Position numbers and translations under genes: made by a program
Origin: an uncultured Paracoccus sp.
Lineage (GTDB): Bacteria > Pseudomonadota > Alphaproteobacteria > Rhodobacterales > Rhodobacteraceae
Direction of reading: 5' to 3'
NCBI RefSeq assembly: GCF_946221145.1
Contig: NZ_CAMIOH010000102.1
Span: 1-10,983 of the forward strand
Length of the DNA stretch: 10,983 nucleotides
The notes under the pieces: generated by a model
The model's database searches: none
The model's input: only the letters and a program-made list of their open reading frames with translations
What the model was told of the DNA's origin: nothing
Shown here: positions 1 through 8,238 of the stretch, in pieces
How positions within the stretch are numbered: position 1 is the first letter of the stretch
Layout of the letters: each line of letters starts with the position of its first letter

Positions 1-1911
1 TCGCCACCTCGGTCTTGCCAAAGCCCACATCGCCGACGATCAGCCGGTCCATCGGCCTGCCCGCCGCCAGATCCCCGGCCACGTCCTCGATGGCGGACAG
101 CTGGTCCTCGGTTTCGGAATAGGGGAAGCGGGCGGCGAAAGCCTGCCAGTCGTGATCCTCGGGTTCCAGCACCGGGGCGGGACGCAGCAGGCGTTCGGCG
201 GCGACGCGCATCAGCTTGTCGGCGATCAGCTTGATGCGTTCCTTCAGCCGCGCCTTGCGGGCCTGCCAGGCCCCGCCGCCCAGCCGGTCCAGCAAGCCTT
301 CCTCGTGGCCGTAACGCGACAGCAGTTCGATATTCTCGACCGGCAGGAACAGCCGGTCCCCGCCCGCATATTCCAGCGCCACGCAGTCATGCGGCACGCC
401 CATGGCCTTGATCGTCTCAAGCCCGGTATAGCGCCCGATGCCGTGTTCGACATGGACCACCAGATCGCCCGGCGTCAGGTGGTGTCCTTCAGGAAATTGT
501 CGGCGCGGCGTTTCTTGCGCGCGCCGCGGATCAGCCGGTCGCCCAGCACGTCCTGTTCGGAAATCACCGCAATCGGGCCAAGCGCGGCGCCGTCGGCGAC
601 GAAACCTTCGTCCAGCGGCCACACGGCCAGCCCGACCGCGCCCGGCGTGGGGGGCAGATCGCGAATGTCGCCGATGGGCTTGGCCCCCGTCAGCCCCTCA
701 TCCGCCAGAAGCCCGGACAGCCGGTCCCGCGCCCCGTCCGAGAAGCTGGCGACGATCACCCGCCGGTCCTTCGAAAGAACCTTCACATGATCCGACAGAG
801 CCTTGAACAGATTGATGGAGTCCGACTGGCGTTCAGGCGCGAAATTGCGCCCCGCGCGACCGCCCGCGTCCAGCACCCCCGGCCCCGGCGGTTGCGCCAG
901 AACCGACAGGCGCAGCAGGCGGTGACGCGACAGCCACCCCGTCCATTCGGCCTCGGTCGGGAACAGCGCGTCGGGGGGCACGGGTTTATAGACGGTATCG
1001 CTGCGGCCCTTGGCGGCCATGGCGGCCTTGCGCGCCTCGAACTGTTCGCGGATCATGTCGCGGCGGGCGTCGATCACTTGCCCGACATGATCGTCCAGCA
1101 CCACCGAGGCGCCCGGCAGGTAGTCGAACAGGCTTTCCATCCGGTCATGAAACCACGGCAGCCAATGTTCCATCCCGGCCGTCTTGCGGCCCGCGCTGAC
1201 GCTTTCATACAGCGGATCACTAGTGCCGCCGCCATATTCGCTGCGATAATTCTGGCGGAACCGGGTGATCGAGTCGGGATCAAGGATCACCTCGGACATG
1301 GGCGCCAGTTCGATCCGGGACAGCTTTTCGGTGGTCCGCTGCGTGTCGGCGTCAAAGCGGCGGGCACCGTCCAGCACGTCGCCGAACAGATCCAGGCGCA
1401 CGGGGCCGGAATCGCCCGGCGGATAAATGTCGATGATCCCGCCCCGGACGGCATAATCGCCGGGCTCGGTCACGGTGGGCGATTGCGCAAAACCCATGCG
1501 GGTCAGGAAGTCGCGCAACGCCGCGTCGTCGATGCGGTCGCCGACGCGGGCCACGAAGCTGGCGCCCGACACCACATCGCGGGCGGGCACCCGTTGCAGC
1601 ACCGCGTTCAGCGTCGTCAGCAGCACGAACGGCCCCTTGATCGCCCCTTGCGCCAGCCCGGCCAGCATCGCCATCCGCGCCGCCTGGATGTCGGCCGAGG
1701 GCGAAACGCGGTCATAAGGCGTCGTGTCCCAGGCGGGGAAATCCAGCACCGGCAGGTCGGGCGCCAGAAAGGCCAGGGCGGCGCGCATCGCGGCCATCCG
1801 CCGGTCGTCGCGGGCAATGTGAATCACGGGGGCGCCGCGATGGGCTTCGCGTGCGATCAGGGCGGCGTCATAGCCCTCGGGCGCGCCGGAAAGGATCAGA
1901 TGTTCGGCCAT
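1..1911 (-). pseudogene. mfd: Transcription-repair coupling factor Mfd, 3' part off the window, apparent frameshift
   Basis: Mfd is a DNA translocase that removes RNA polymerase stalled at lesions and recruits UvrA. Reading starts at the ATG at 1911 with the UvrB-like N-terminal module (PAWDTTPYDRVSPSADI near residue 60, YAVRGGIIDIYPPG near 155) and runs 478 codons to a TGA at 475-477, just after RADNFLKDTT. Translation resumes in another frame without a gap in homology: LTPGDLVVHVEHGIGRY (the RNA polymerase-interacting domain), GGDRLFLPVENIELLSRYG, then the Walker A motif GDVGFGKTEVA at the left edge. Family members are about 1,150 residues, so roughly half is visible. The two-frame reading is very strong evidence for mfd with a frameshift at about 475-486; whether it is a true mutation or an assembly error cannot be told. 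There is no long homopolymer there, only a GGTGGTG stretch. It starts 36 bases after the upstream membrane-protein gene on the same strand, so the two are probably cotranscribed. Confidence 0.93.
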
Positions 1912-1947
1912 GGGCGTGAGGTAAAGCGCCGCGCGGCGGTGTCAAGT

Positions 1948-2520
1948 TCAGAAGCCATAGGGATGGACCACCGACCACAGCGCGCCCAGAACCGCCGTGA
2001 CCGCCACCGCCGCCATCGACAGGATCGTGACCAGCCGCCGATGGACGACCATCCGCCGCACTGCCTGGGCGGCCGCCTGGGGAATGGGCTGGGCGCCCTG
2101 CTCCGCGGCCTCCAGCAGCGGGATCAGGCGGCGCGCCAGGGCCACGCGCAGCCAGAACAGGATGGCAAAGGGAAACAGCAGCAGGAAGGACGCAAGCGCC
2201 AGTTCCAGCCCATAGATCAGCCCCATGATCGCCAGGGATGTCAGCGCAAAGCCGGTCACCGCCAGGAACGCCGCGCCTTCCCTTTTGCCCAGCCGCCAGC
2301 GGGGCAGGATCAGCGACAGCCAGTCCAGCAGGTGCAGGACCACCGGGGCCTCGCCCTTGCCCTCGGCCAGGGCGGTGCGGGCGCGCGACAGGATTTCCAC
2401 CGGGACGCCGATCACGCTGCGGCCGGCCAGCGACCAGGTGCCAATGACCACCAGCCAATACCAGACCGTGCCGAAGGACCGGCTGTCCAGAAAGCCGATC
2501 AGGCTGTCGAATTGCGGCAC
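1948..2520 (-). CDS. Integral membrane protein, Rhodobacteraceae 'component of SufBCD complex' type
   Basis: A 190-residue protein starting at a GTG (2518-2520) preceded by AAGGAAG at 7-base spacing; in-frame sequence further upstream has no such site and would overlap the divergent hemB. It opens MPQFDSLIGFLDSRSFGTVWYW and has about four hydrophobic segments: residues 17-36, a long pair at about 84-127, and 165-185, with an arginine-rich stretch (AVRRMVVHRR) between the last two. It resembles small membrane proteins that Rhodobacteraceae genomes label 'component of SufBCD complex'; I recall this from family resemblance, and that label has little experimental support, so no function is claimed. 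The product should sit in the inner membrane. It ends at HPYGF 36 bases before the mfd start and is divergent from hemB across an 82-base gap. Confidence 0.8.
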   Translation of the reverse strand: MPQFDSLIGFLDSRSFGTVWYWLVVIGTWSLAGRSVIGVPVEILSRARTALAEGKGEAPVVLHLLDWLSLILPRWRLGKREGAAFLAVTGFALTSLAIMGLIYGLELALASFLLLFPFAILFWLRVALARRLIPLLEAAEQGAQPIPQAAAQAVRRMVVHRRLVTILSMAAVAVTAVLGALWSVVHPYGF

Positions 2521-2602
2521 GCGGGCTTCCTTGTCCTTGATCGCGGGCGACCTTAGAACGGGCAAGGCGGAAGGAAAAGCCGTCCCGCCCAAGGAGCACG
2601 CC

Positions 2603-3607
2603 ATGCCGACGCCGATCATCGCCCCCTTCCCCGCCGCGCGCCTGCGCCGGTTGCGCCGGACGCCCGCGATCCGCGCGATGGTATCGGAATGCGACGTGAC
2701 GCCCGCCAACCTGATCTGGCCGATCTTCGTGACCGAGGTGCCGGGGGCCGAGGGCGAGATTTCCTCGATGCCCGGCGTGGACCGGCTGACGCTGGACGGC
2801 GCGCGGCGCGCGGCGGAACGGGCGGCGACGCTGGGCATCCCAGCGATCTGCATTTTTCCCCATTCGGATCAGGATCTTAAGACAGATACCTGCGAACGTG
2901 CCTGGGATCCCGACAATATCGGCAACCGGGCGATCCGCGCGGTCAAGGAGACTGTGCCCGATCTGGCGGTGATGACGGACATCGCGCTTGATCCCTATAA
3001 CGCCAATGGCCATGACGGGATCGTCGTGAACGGCGAAATCGTGAACGACGAAACGGTCGAGGCGCTGGTGCGCATGGCGCTGGCGCAGGCCGACAGCGGC
3101 GCCGACATCCTGGGCCCGTCCGACATGATGGACGGCCGGATTGGCGCGCTGCGCGGGGCATTGGAGAGCGCGGGCCACAAGCATGTGGCGATCCTGTCCT
3201 ATGCGGCCAAGTTCGCGTCGAATTTCTATGGGCCGTTCCGCGATGCGGTCGGGGCCTCGGGGCGGCTGGTGGGCGACAAGAAGACCTATCAGATCAATCC
3301 CGCCAACCGGGGCGAGGCGATCCGCTGCGTGGCCCGCGATCTGGCCGAGGGCGCCGATATGGTGATGGTGAAACCCGGCCTGCCCTATCTGGACATCTGC
3401 CGCGCGGTCAAGGACCAGTTCGGCGCGCCGACATTCGCCTATCAGGTCAGCGGCGAATACGCGATGCTGGAAGGTGCGATCCGAAACGGCTGGCTGTCGC
3501 GCGACGCGATGTTTGAAAGCCTGCTGTGCTTCCGCCGGGCGGGCTGCGACGGCATCCTGACCTATTTCGCGCCGCTGGTGGCCGAGGCGATCGCCGCCCG
3601 CGCCTGA
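2603..3607 (+). CDS. hemB: Delta-aminolevulinic acid dehydratase (porphobilinogen synthase)
   Basis: HemB condenses two 5-aminolevulinate molecules to porphobilinogen in cytoplasmic tetrapyrrole synthesis (heme, cobalamin and, where made, bacteriochlorophyll). The protein is 334 residues, the normal family length. The start ATG at 2603 follows AAGGAG at 6-base spacing. Both active-site lysines are visible: K203 in ILSYAAKFAS and the Schiff-base K257 in MVMVKPGLPY. The metal region reads TDIALDPYNANGHDG (125-139), with aspartates and alanine where zinc-type enzymes such as that of E. coli have cysteines, so this is the non-zinc, probably magnesium-responsive class seen in other alphaproteobacteria. 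A weak promoter candidate is TTGTCC at 2531 with TAGAAC 17 bases on. A 12-base palindrome GGCCCCGGGGCC at 3608-3619 follows the stop but has no T-tract, so I do not call it a terminator. Confidence 0.97.
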   Translation: MPTPIIAPFPAARLRRLRRTPAIRAMVSECDVTPANLIWPIFVTEVPGAEGEISSMPGVDRLTLDGARRAAERAATLGIPAICIFPHSDQDLKTDTCERAWDPDNIGNRAIRAVKETVPDLAVMTDIALDPYNANGHDGIVVNGEIVNDETVEALVRMALAQADSGADILGPSDMMDGRIGALRGALESAGHKHVAILSYAAKFASNFYGPFRDAVGASGRLVGDKKTYQINPANRGEAIRCVARDLAEGADMVMVKPGLPYLDICRAVKDQFGAPTFAYQVSGEYAMLEGAIRNGWLSRDAMFESLLCFRRAGCDGILTYFAPLVAEAIAARA

Positions 3608-3657
3608 GGCCCCGGGGCCGCCCGCAGGCGATCCGCCGCCCGGCGCAACAGCGCAGG

Positions 3658-3686
3658 GTGACAGGTTAACGGGAATGGCTTAGATT
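3658..3686 (+). promoter_or_regulatory. Candidate sigma70-type promoter for the SYLF lipoprotein gene
   Basis: GTGACA (3658-3663) and TAGATT (3681-3686) are separated by 17 bases, matching 5/6 and 4/6 of the housekeeping consensus. Transcription would begin near 3693, downstream of the ATG at 3686 and upstream of the ATG at 3731, which supports the latter as the translation start. This rests on sequence match only. Confidence 0.4.
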
Positions 3687-3730
3687 TGCCGCAAAATGCC
3701 GGCAACCGGCGCGACAATGTGGGACAAGTC

Positions 3731-4360
3731 ATGAGCAGCCTTCATACCAAGATCGACCGCCGCACGGTGCTGAGGGGCGCCGCCGGGACGGCTGCCCTGG
3801 CGCTTGCCGGGTGCAGCAATGCGGTCGGCACCAATGCGGGGGCCGAACTGGACGCGCGGGTCGATGCCACGCATCAGTATCTGGTCCAGAACTATCCCTC
3901 GGCCCAGGCCCTGGTGCAGAACGCGCGCGGCGTGCTGTACATGCCGCTGATGACCGAGGCCGCGATTGGCTTTGGCGGCGCCTATGGCCAAGGCGCACTG
4001 CGGATCGGTGGGGCGACGGTGGATTACTATTCGGCGACGCGCGCCACGGTCGGCTTTCAGCTGGGCGCGCAACAATATGCGCATGTGCTGATCTTCCAGA
4101 CTGATCCGGCGCTTGCGGCCTTCCGCGCCTCGCCCGGCTGGCTGGCCGGAGCGAACGCCTTCTATGCGATTCCGCAAGGCGGCATGGCCCTGGGTGCGGA
4201 CACGATCACTGCGCAGCTGCCGGTCGTGGCGATGATCTTTGGCCAGGCCGGGCTGATGGCCGGCGCGTCGATCGAAGGCACGAAATACACCCGCATCATC
4301 CCGTCCGAAATCCCGACCCTGGGCTTTGGCGGCATGGGCCTGCCGCAGATGGGCCGCTAG
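3731..4360 (+). CDS. SYLF (YSC84/DUF292-like) lipid-binding domain lipoprotein with Tat-like signal
   Basis: A 209-residue exported protein. The N-terminus has a twin-arginine-like motif DRRTVLRG (residues 9-16), a short hydrophobic stretch and a lipobox ALAGC with the modifiable cysteine at 28, so it is probably exported folded through Tat and lipid-anchored. The mature part carries the SYLF pattern: ARGVLYMP (65-72), AAIGFGGAYGQGALRIGG (77-94), GFQLGAQ (108-114) and a glycine-rich tail. SYLF domains bind phosphoinositides in eukaryotes; the bacterial role is not established. The start at 3731 is preferred over the in-frame ATG at 3686 because it places the RR motif and lipobox at proper distances from the N-terminus and lies downstream of the candidate promoter. 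The ribosome site is weak (GGGA). Its TAG stop directly abuts the TAG stop of the convergent GntR gene. Confidence 0.87.
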   Translation: MSSLHTKIDRRTVLRGAAGTAALALAGCSNAVGTNAGAELDARVDATHQYLVQNYPSAQALVQNARGVLYMPLMTEAAIGFGGAYGQGALRIGGATVDYYSATRATVGFQLGAQQYAHVLIFQTDPALAAFRASPGWLAGANAFYAIPQGGMALGADTITAQLPVVAMIFGQAGLMAGASIEGTKYTRIIPSEIPTLGFGGMGLPQMGR

Positions 4361-5008
4361 CTAGCCCGAGGTCAGGTGCCGCAGCCCGTGCGTGACATCG
4401 GCGCGCACGGCCAGCCGCAGGGCGGGCTCGTCCCCCGCCCGCAGCGCGGCCAGGATCATCCGGTGATGGCGGGGCGGCTCGTTGCGCTTCACACGGCCAT
4501 ACAGCGCCCGCATCGTCGGCCCCAGTTGCAGCCAGATGGTTTCCAGCATCGCCAGCATCGCCGGGGCTTGCGCGCGCAGATACAGCATCCGGTGGAATTC
4601 CAGATTGCAGCGGATATAGCCCACGGCATCATGGTTTTCGACCGCGTCTGCGATCCGTGCGTTCATCTGTGCCAGCCGGTCGATCAGCGCGAAATGCGCG
4701 CGCGGCAGGGCGCGTGCGGCCAGTTCCGGTTCGATCAGGGCGCGCAGCGCGGCCAGTTCCTCGATCCGGTCATCGGACAGCGCCGGCGTGGTGACGCGCC
4801 CCGAGGCCGACAGCGTCAGCGCCCCTTCGGCCACAAGGCGGCGCACGGCTTCGCGCGCAGGGGTCATGGACAGGTGGTATTCGCGAGCGATACCGCGCAG
4901 GGTCAGCGGCTTGCCGGGCGGCAATTCACCCAGCATGATCCGGCTGCGCAGGTTGCGATACAGCTTTTCATGGGCTGACGGATCGCTGGATCGGGCGGGG
5001 GCGTTCAT
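4361..5008 (-). CDS. GntR-family transcriptional regulator, FCD domain
   Basis: A 215-residue regulator of the FadR/FCD branch of GntR. The winged helix spans about residues 13-78 (EKLYRNLRSRIMLGELPPG, LTLRGIAREYHLSMTPAREAVRRL, then the wing LSASGRVTTPAL). The effector domain follows at about 84-212 with the FCD pattern NLEFHRMLY (135-143) and further histidines at 181-182 and 207 that fit the metal-binding site of this group. FCD regulators usually sense small organic acids, but no catabolic cluster is adjacent, so the ligand is unknown. The gene lies 31 bases after the metalloprotease gene on the same strand, with a palindromic operator candidate between them that would favour autoregulation. 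It ends exactly where the convergent SYLF gene ends. Confidence 0.9.
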   Translation of the reverse strand: MNAPARSSDPSAHEKLYRNLRSRIMLGELPPGKPLTLRGIAREYHLSMTPAREAVRRLVAEGALTLSASGRVTTPALSDDRIEELAALRALIEPELAARALPRAHFALIDRLAQMNARIADAVENHDAVGYIRCNLEFHRMLYLRAQAPAMLAMLETIWLQLGPTMRALYGRVKRNEPPRHHRMILAALRAGDEPALRLAVRADVTHGLRHLTSG

Positions 5009-5015
5009 GGCCCGC

Positions 5016-5027
5016 TTGTGATCACAA
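5016..5027. promoter_or_regulatory. Perfect 12-bp palindrome TTGTGATCACAA, candidate GntR operator
   Basis: TTGTGATCACAA reads identically on both strands and ends 8 bases upstream of the GntR start codon, inside the 31-base gap to the metalloprotease gene. FCD-type GntR regulators commonly bind short palindromes with TTGT/ACAA or TGGT/ACCA arms, often near their own start, so this is a plausible autoregulatory site. It occupies the ribosome-binding region, so binding would block transcription through this point. The assignment to this regulator is inferred. Confidence 0.5.
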
Positions 5028-5039
5028 ATCGGCCGCGCG

Positions 5040-5738
5040 TCAATCCCCCGCCGGATCGCGAAATTGCCAGGCCATCAGCTCTGGCCCATGCCGCCGCAGC
5101 CAGGCCCGGTGGACGGCATAATCCGGCATCAGCCCGGCCACCGCTGCCCAAAAGCGTGGCGAATGATCCATGTGGCGCAGATGGGCGACCTCGTGGGCCG
5201 CCACGTAATCCAAGACCGCAGGTGGCGCCATCGCCAGCCGCCAGGAAAACATCAGCCGCCCGTCGCTGGTGCAACTGCCCCAGCGGGACCGGGTGTCGCG
5301 CAAGGTGATGGCGCGATAAGTGCGGCCAAGCGCCGCGACGTAACGGTCGCAGGCCGTGCGCAGCCGGGTCATTGCCTGATGCTTCAGAAAGGCCTGCACG
5401 ACCGGCCCCGCCGGACGGCCGGCGGGCAGCAGCAGCGCATCGCCCGCGACCCGGACCGCGCGCACCGGGGCGGGCGTCAGAAACAGCGCCGCCCCGCCCA
5501 CCGGCAACAGCGCGCCATGGCGGACGATGCTGGGCGGGGGCCGCCGCTCTGTCGCCTGCAACAGCCAGGCGGATTTCGATTCGGCGAAGGCCGCGCCATC
5601 GGACAGCGCCGCATGGGCGGGCAGCGTCAGCACCACCGGTCCGCCGTCGCGCGGCACCCGCAGCACCATCCGCCGCGCCCGCGCCGACCGCCGCCAGGTG
5701 ATCCGCATCCCGTTGCCGATGGTGAACGCCTCGGCCAT
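5040..5738 (-). CDS. YgjP/DUF45-family (SprT-like) zinc metalloprotease
   Basis: A 232-residue protein of the YgjP (DUF45, M48-related) metallopeptidase group. The zinc site is clear: AAHEVAHLRHMDHSPRFW, with H182, E183 and H186 of HExxH and a third likely ligand at H192. Upstream is the family signature RDTRSRWGSC (148-156), and the N-terminal part has IRRSARARRM-like sequence (RRSARARRMVLRVPR, 16-30) typical of the family. Substrate and biological role are not known for most members; it should be cytoplasmic, with no signal peptide or membrane segment. I chose the ATG at 5738 because the alternative GTG at 5789 has no convincing ribosome site and would add an unconserved-looking 17 residues; AAGGGCAGGCGG precedes the ATG. 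It is 31 bases upstream of the GntR gene and divergent from the FYDLN gene. Confidence 0.87.
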   Translation of the reverse strand: MAEAFTIGNGMRITWRRSARARRMVLRVPRDGGPVVLTLPAHAALSDGAAFAESKSAWLLQATERRPPPSIVRHGALLPVGGAALFLTPAPVRAVRVAGDALLLPAGRPAGPVVQAFLKHQAMTRLRTACDRYVAALGRTYRAITLRDTRSRWGSCTSDGRLMFSWRLAMAPPAVLDYVAAHEVAHLRHMDHSPRFWAAVAGLMPDYAVHRAWLRRHGPELMAWQFRDPAGD

Positions 5739-5850
5739 CCGCCTGCCCTTGCCCTGCCCCGCCGTTGCTGTCAGAAAAGCCTTTGACACCCCCCGGCACC
5801 TATGGCAGGGGGTCCACCAAATTTCCTAAACGCGGCGGAAGGAGAATGCC

Positions 5851-6165
5851 ATGCCCAAAGAGGAATGGGGCACGAAACGCCTGTGCCCGCACTGCGCGAC
5901 ACGGTTTTACGACCTGCGCACCAATCCGATGACCTGCCCCGCCTGCGGGAACACGTTCACGCTGGAAAGCCTGACCGACTCGCGCGGCAAGACGCTTGTC
6001 ACCGAAAAGACCGCCGCCCGCGAAGACGACGATCTGGTCGATGACGACGAGGATCTGGGCGACGATGCAGGCGAGCTGGACGACGACCTGCTGGAGGAGG
6101 ACGACGACGACGGCGACGTGTCGCTGGACGAAATCGCCGATGTCCCGGAAAACGACGACGATTGA
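5851..6165 (+). CDS. FYDLN-type acidic zinc-ribbon protein (TIGR02300 family)
   Basis: A 104-residue protein with a small zinc ribbon and an acidic tail. Cysteine pairs C12/C15 (CPHC) and C29/C32 (CPAC) flank the characteristic RFYDLRTNP segment, giving the family its FYDLN name. Residues from about 58 onward are dominated by D and E. The family is common in alphaproteobacteria and has no proven function. The ATG at 5851 follows GGAAGGAG at good spacing. A perfect TTGACA lies at 5783, but the nearest TATGGC is only 12 bases on, so no promoter is called. A strong intrinsic terminator follows the stop within 5 bases, so the gene is probably monocistronic. Confidence 0.93.
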   Translation: MPKEEWGTKRLCPHCATRFYDLRTNPMTCPACGNTFTLESLTDSRGKTLVTEKTAAREDDDLVDDDEDLGDDAGELDDDLLEEDDDDGDVSLDEIADVPENDDD

Positions 6166-6170
6166 TACGG

Positions 6171-6204
6171 AAAGGCCGGTCCCGGGTGACCGGCCTTTCT
6201 TTTT
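6171..6204 (+). terminator. Rho-independent terminator after the FYDLN gene
   Basis: The arms AAAGGCCGGTC (6171-6181) and GACCGGCCTTT (6188-6198) are perfectly complementary over 11 bp around a 6-base loop, followed by a T-rich run to 6204 interrupted by one C. The A-run at the 5' side could also allow partial function on the other strand. Confidence 0.93.
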
Positions 6205-6408
6205 CAGGGCCGGGTCCGCGCGATTTCCCCACCCCTCTCAGCCGCGATGGCGGCATCCAGCACGGCCCCTGCCGGGATATCGGCCGACGCGTGACTCCTC
6301 TGTGATCGAACGGTATCGGCTGGCCTTGTCACATCACTGGCCCGCGCGCATTGCAGCCCTTTGGCCCGGATACCGCGACGGCAGACCGCCGCGCGGGAGG
6401 AGAGTGCG

Positions 6409-8238
6409 ATGACGATGGACTTGGCGATCACATTGGCGCTTCTGGCGGCGGCGGTGGTGATGTTCGCCCTGAACCGGCCGCGCATGGATGTCGTCGCCAT
6501 CCTGGCGATGGTTGCGCTGCCCCTGACCGGGATCATCACCCTGAACGAGGCCCTGGCGGGATTCAGCGATCCCAACATCATCCTGATCGCCGCCCTGTTC
6601 GTGCTGGGCGAGGCGCTTGTGCGAACCGGCGTGGCGCAGCGGATGGGCGATCTGCTGGTGCGCCATTCCGGCGCCTCCGAGACACGGCTGATCGTGCTGC
6701 TGATGATTGCCGTTGCCGGGATCGGCGCGTTCATGTCCTCGACCGGGGTCGTGGCGATCTTCATTCCGATTGTTTTGCGGATCGCAGCGAATATCGGCGT
6801 CGCGCCCGGGCGGCTGATGATGCCGCTGAGCGCGGCGGCGCTGATCAGCGGGATGATGACGCTGGTCGCCACCGCGCCCAATCTGGTGCTGGACAGCCTG
6901 CTGCGCCGAGAGGGGTATGGCGGGTTCGGCTTCTTCGACGTCACGCCCTTCGGCCTGCCGATCCTGCTGCTGGGGATCGGCTGCATGCTGATCGCCCGCC
7001 GCTGGCTGGCCGCCGACAGCCCGGTCCCCGCCGGCGACCGGCCGCGGCTGTCGGACTGGATCGACAGCTATGCGCTTGCCAGGCGGGAGTTCCGGCTGCG
7101 CCTCGACCCCGGCTCGGGCCTGACCGGCAAACGGCTTGACCAGCTGGACCTGCGCGGCACGGCCGGGATCAACATCCTGGGGATCGAGCGGACGACGCCC
7201 TTCGGTCCCCGGCTGATCCGGCCCGGCGCCGATACGGTCCTGCAGGCGGGCGACACGCTGTTTTTGGATGTCTTCGGCAAGGGCACCGACATCGCGGCCT
7301 TCTGCGCCAGGCATGGCCTGCGCCGGCTGCCGATCTCGGGCAGCTATTTCACCGACCAGGCGCAAGAGATCGGCATGGCCGAACTGATCGTGCCGCCCGG
7401 CTCTCCCCTGGTGGGGCGCAGCATCGCGGCGTCGCGGTTCCGGTCGGTGCACGGGCTTGCCATCGTCGGCCTGCGCCGCGACAACCAGCCCGACGGGGGC
7501 GTCGATGCCGGCACGGTGCTGCGCGGCGGCGACGTGCTGCTGGCGGCGGGACCATGGAGCCGGATCCATCAGCTGCATCACGGCCGCGACCTGGTGGTTC
7601 TTGCGCTGCCCGGCGAGGTGGACGAAGTGCTGGAGGCGCCGCATCGCGCCCTTCCCGCCATAGCGATCCTGGGCCTTGTCGTGGCGCTGATGATCACCGG
7701 CGTGGTGCCGAACGTGCTGGCGGCGCTGATCGGCTGTTTGCTGATGGGGCTGTCGGGCTGCGTCGACATGCCCTCCGCCTATCGGTCGATCCACTGGCAG
7801 AGCCTGGTGCTGATCGTGGGCATGCTGCCCTTTTCGCTGGCCCTGCAACAGACCGGCGGGGTCGAGCTGGCGGCCGAGGGCCTGCGCGCGCTGATCGGCG
7901 ATGCCAATCCGCGCATGGCGCTGGCGGTGATCTTTGTCACCACGGCGGTGCTGGGGCTGTTCATCTCGAACACGGCGACGGCGGTGCTGATGGGGCCGGT
8001 GGCGCTGGCCCTGGCGGCCGAGCTGGGATCCTCGCCCTATCCTTTCGCGATGACGGTGGCCCTGGCGGCCTCGGCGGCGTTCCTGACGCCGGTGTCGTCG
8101 CCGGTCAACACGCTGGTGGCGGGTCCGGGCGGCTATCGCTTCTGGGACTTCACCCGCATCGGCCTGCCCCTGGCCGCGATCGTGATGGCCACAGCCGTCG
8201 GCCTGGTACCGGCGATCATGCCGTTCCATCCCGAATAG
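6409..8238 (+). CDS. SLC13-type permease with two central RCK_C (TrkA-C) domains
   Basis: A 609-residue inner-membrane transporter of the divalent anion:Na+ symporter (SLC13/ArsB-NhaD-like) superfamily. The N-terminal half has hydrophobic helices with the first hairpin motif SSTGVVAIFIP (110-120) and ATAPNLV (154-160). A soluble middle of about residues 205-400 holds two RCK_C-like repeats: LTGKRLDQLDLRGTAGINIL with VLQAGDTLFL, and LVGRSIAASRFRSVHGLAIVG with VLRGGDVLLAAG. The C-terminal half repeats the pattern with ISNTATAVLMGP (S520-N521-T522) and SSPVNTLVAGPG. The inverted-repeat signatures and inserted RCK_C pair fit the family well; the substrate (dicarboxylate, sulfate or other anion) cannot be read from the sequence. 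The ATG at 6409 follows GGGAGGAGAG at 7 bases; a TTG at 6361 is in frame but lacks a ribosome site. No operon partner is present. Confidence 0.92.
   Translation: MTMDLAITLALLAAAVVMFALNRPRMDVVAILAMVALPLTGIITLNEALAGFSDPNIILIAALFVLGEALVRTGVAQRMGDLLVRHSGASETRLIVLLMIAVAGIGAFMSSTGVVAIFIPIVLRIAANIGVAPGRLMMPLSAAALISGMMTLVATAPNLVLDSLLRREGYGGFGFFDVTPFGLPILLLGIGCMLIARRWLAADSPVPAGDRPRLSDWIDSYALARREFRLRLDPGSGLTGKRLDQLDLRGTAGINILGIERTTPFGPRLIRPGADTVLQAGDTLFLDVFGKGTDIAAFCARHGLRRLPISGSYFTDQAQEIGMAELIVPPGSPLVGRSIAASRFRSVHGLAIVGLRRDNQPDGGVDAGTVLRGGDVLLAAGPWSRIHQLHHGRDLVVLALPGEVDEVLEAPHRALPAIAILGLVVALMITGVVPNVLAALIGCLLMGLSGCVDMPSAYRSIHWQSLVLIVGMLPFSLALQQTGGVELAAEGLRALIGDANPRMALAVIFVTTAVLGLFISNTATAVLMGPVALALAAELGSSPYPFAMTVALAASAAFLTPVSSPVNTLVAGPGGYRFWDFTRIGLPLAAIVMATAVGLVPAIMPFHPE

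Noticed and set aside
787..2556. 589-codon plus-strand open frame opposite mfd and the membrane protein gene
   Set aside because: Low-complexity R/G/H/Q-rich translation typical of the antisense of GC-rich genes; the minus strand has clear conserved proteins.
3686..3730. Upstream ATG at 3686 for the SYLF gene
   Set aside because: It lies at the candidate -10 element and would put 15 residues before the signal peptide.
5739..5789. GTG start at 5789 for the metalloprotease
   Set aside because: No ribosome site; the ATG at 5738 has a better one and avoids overlapping the upstream region of the FYDLN gene.
5783..5806. TTGACA and TATGGC upstream of the FYDLN gene
   Set aside because: Spacing of 12 bases is too short for a normal sigma70 promoter, although the TTGACA is perfect.
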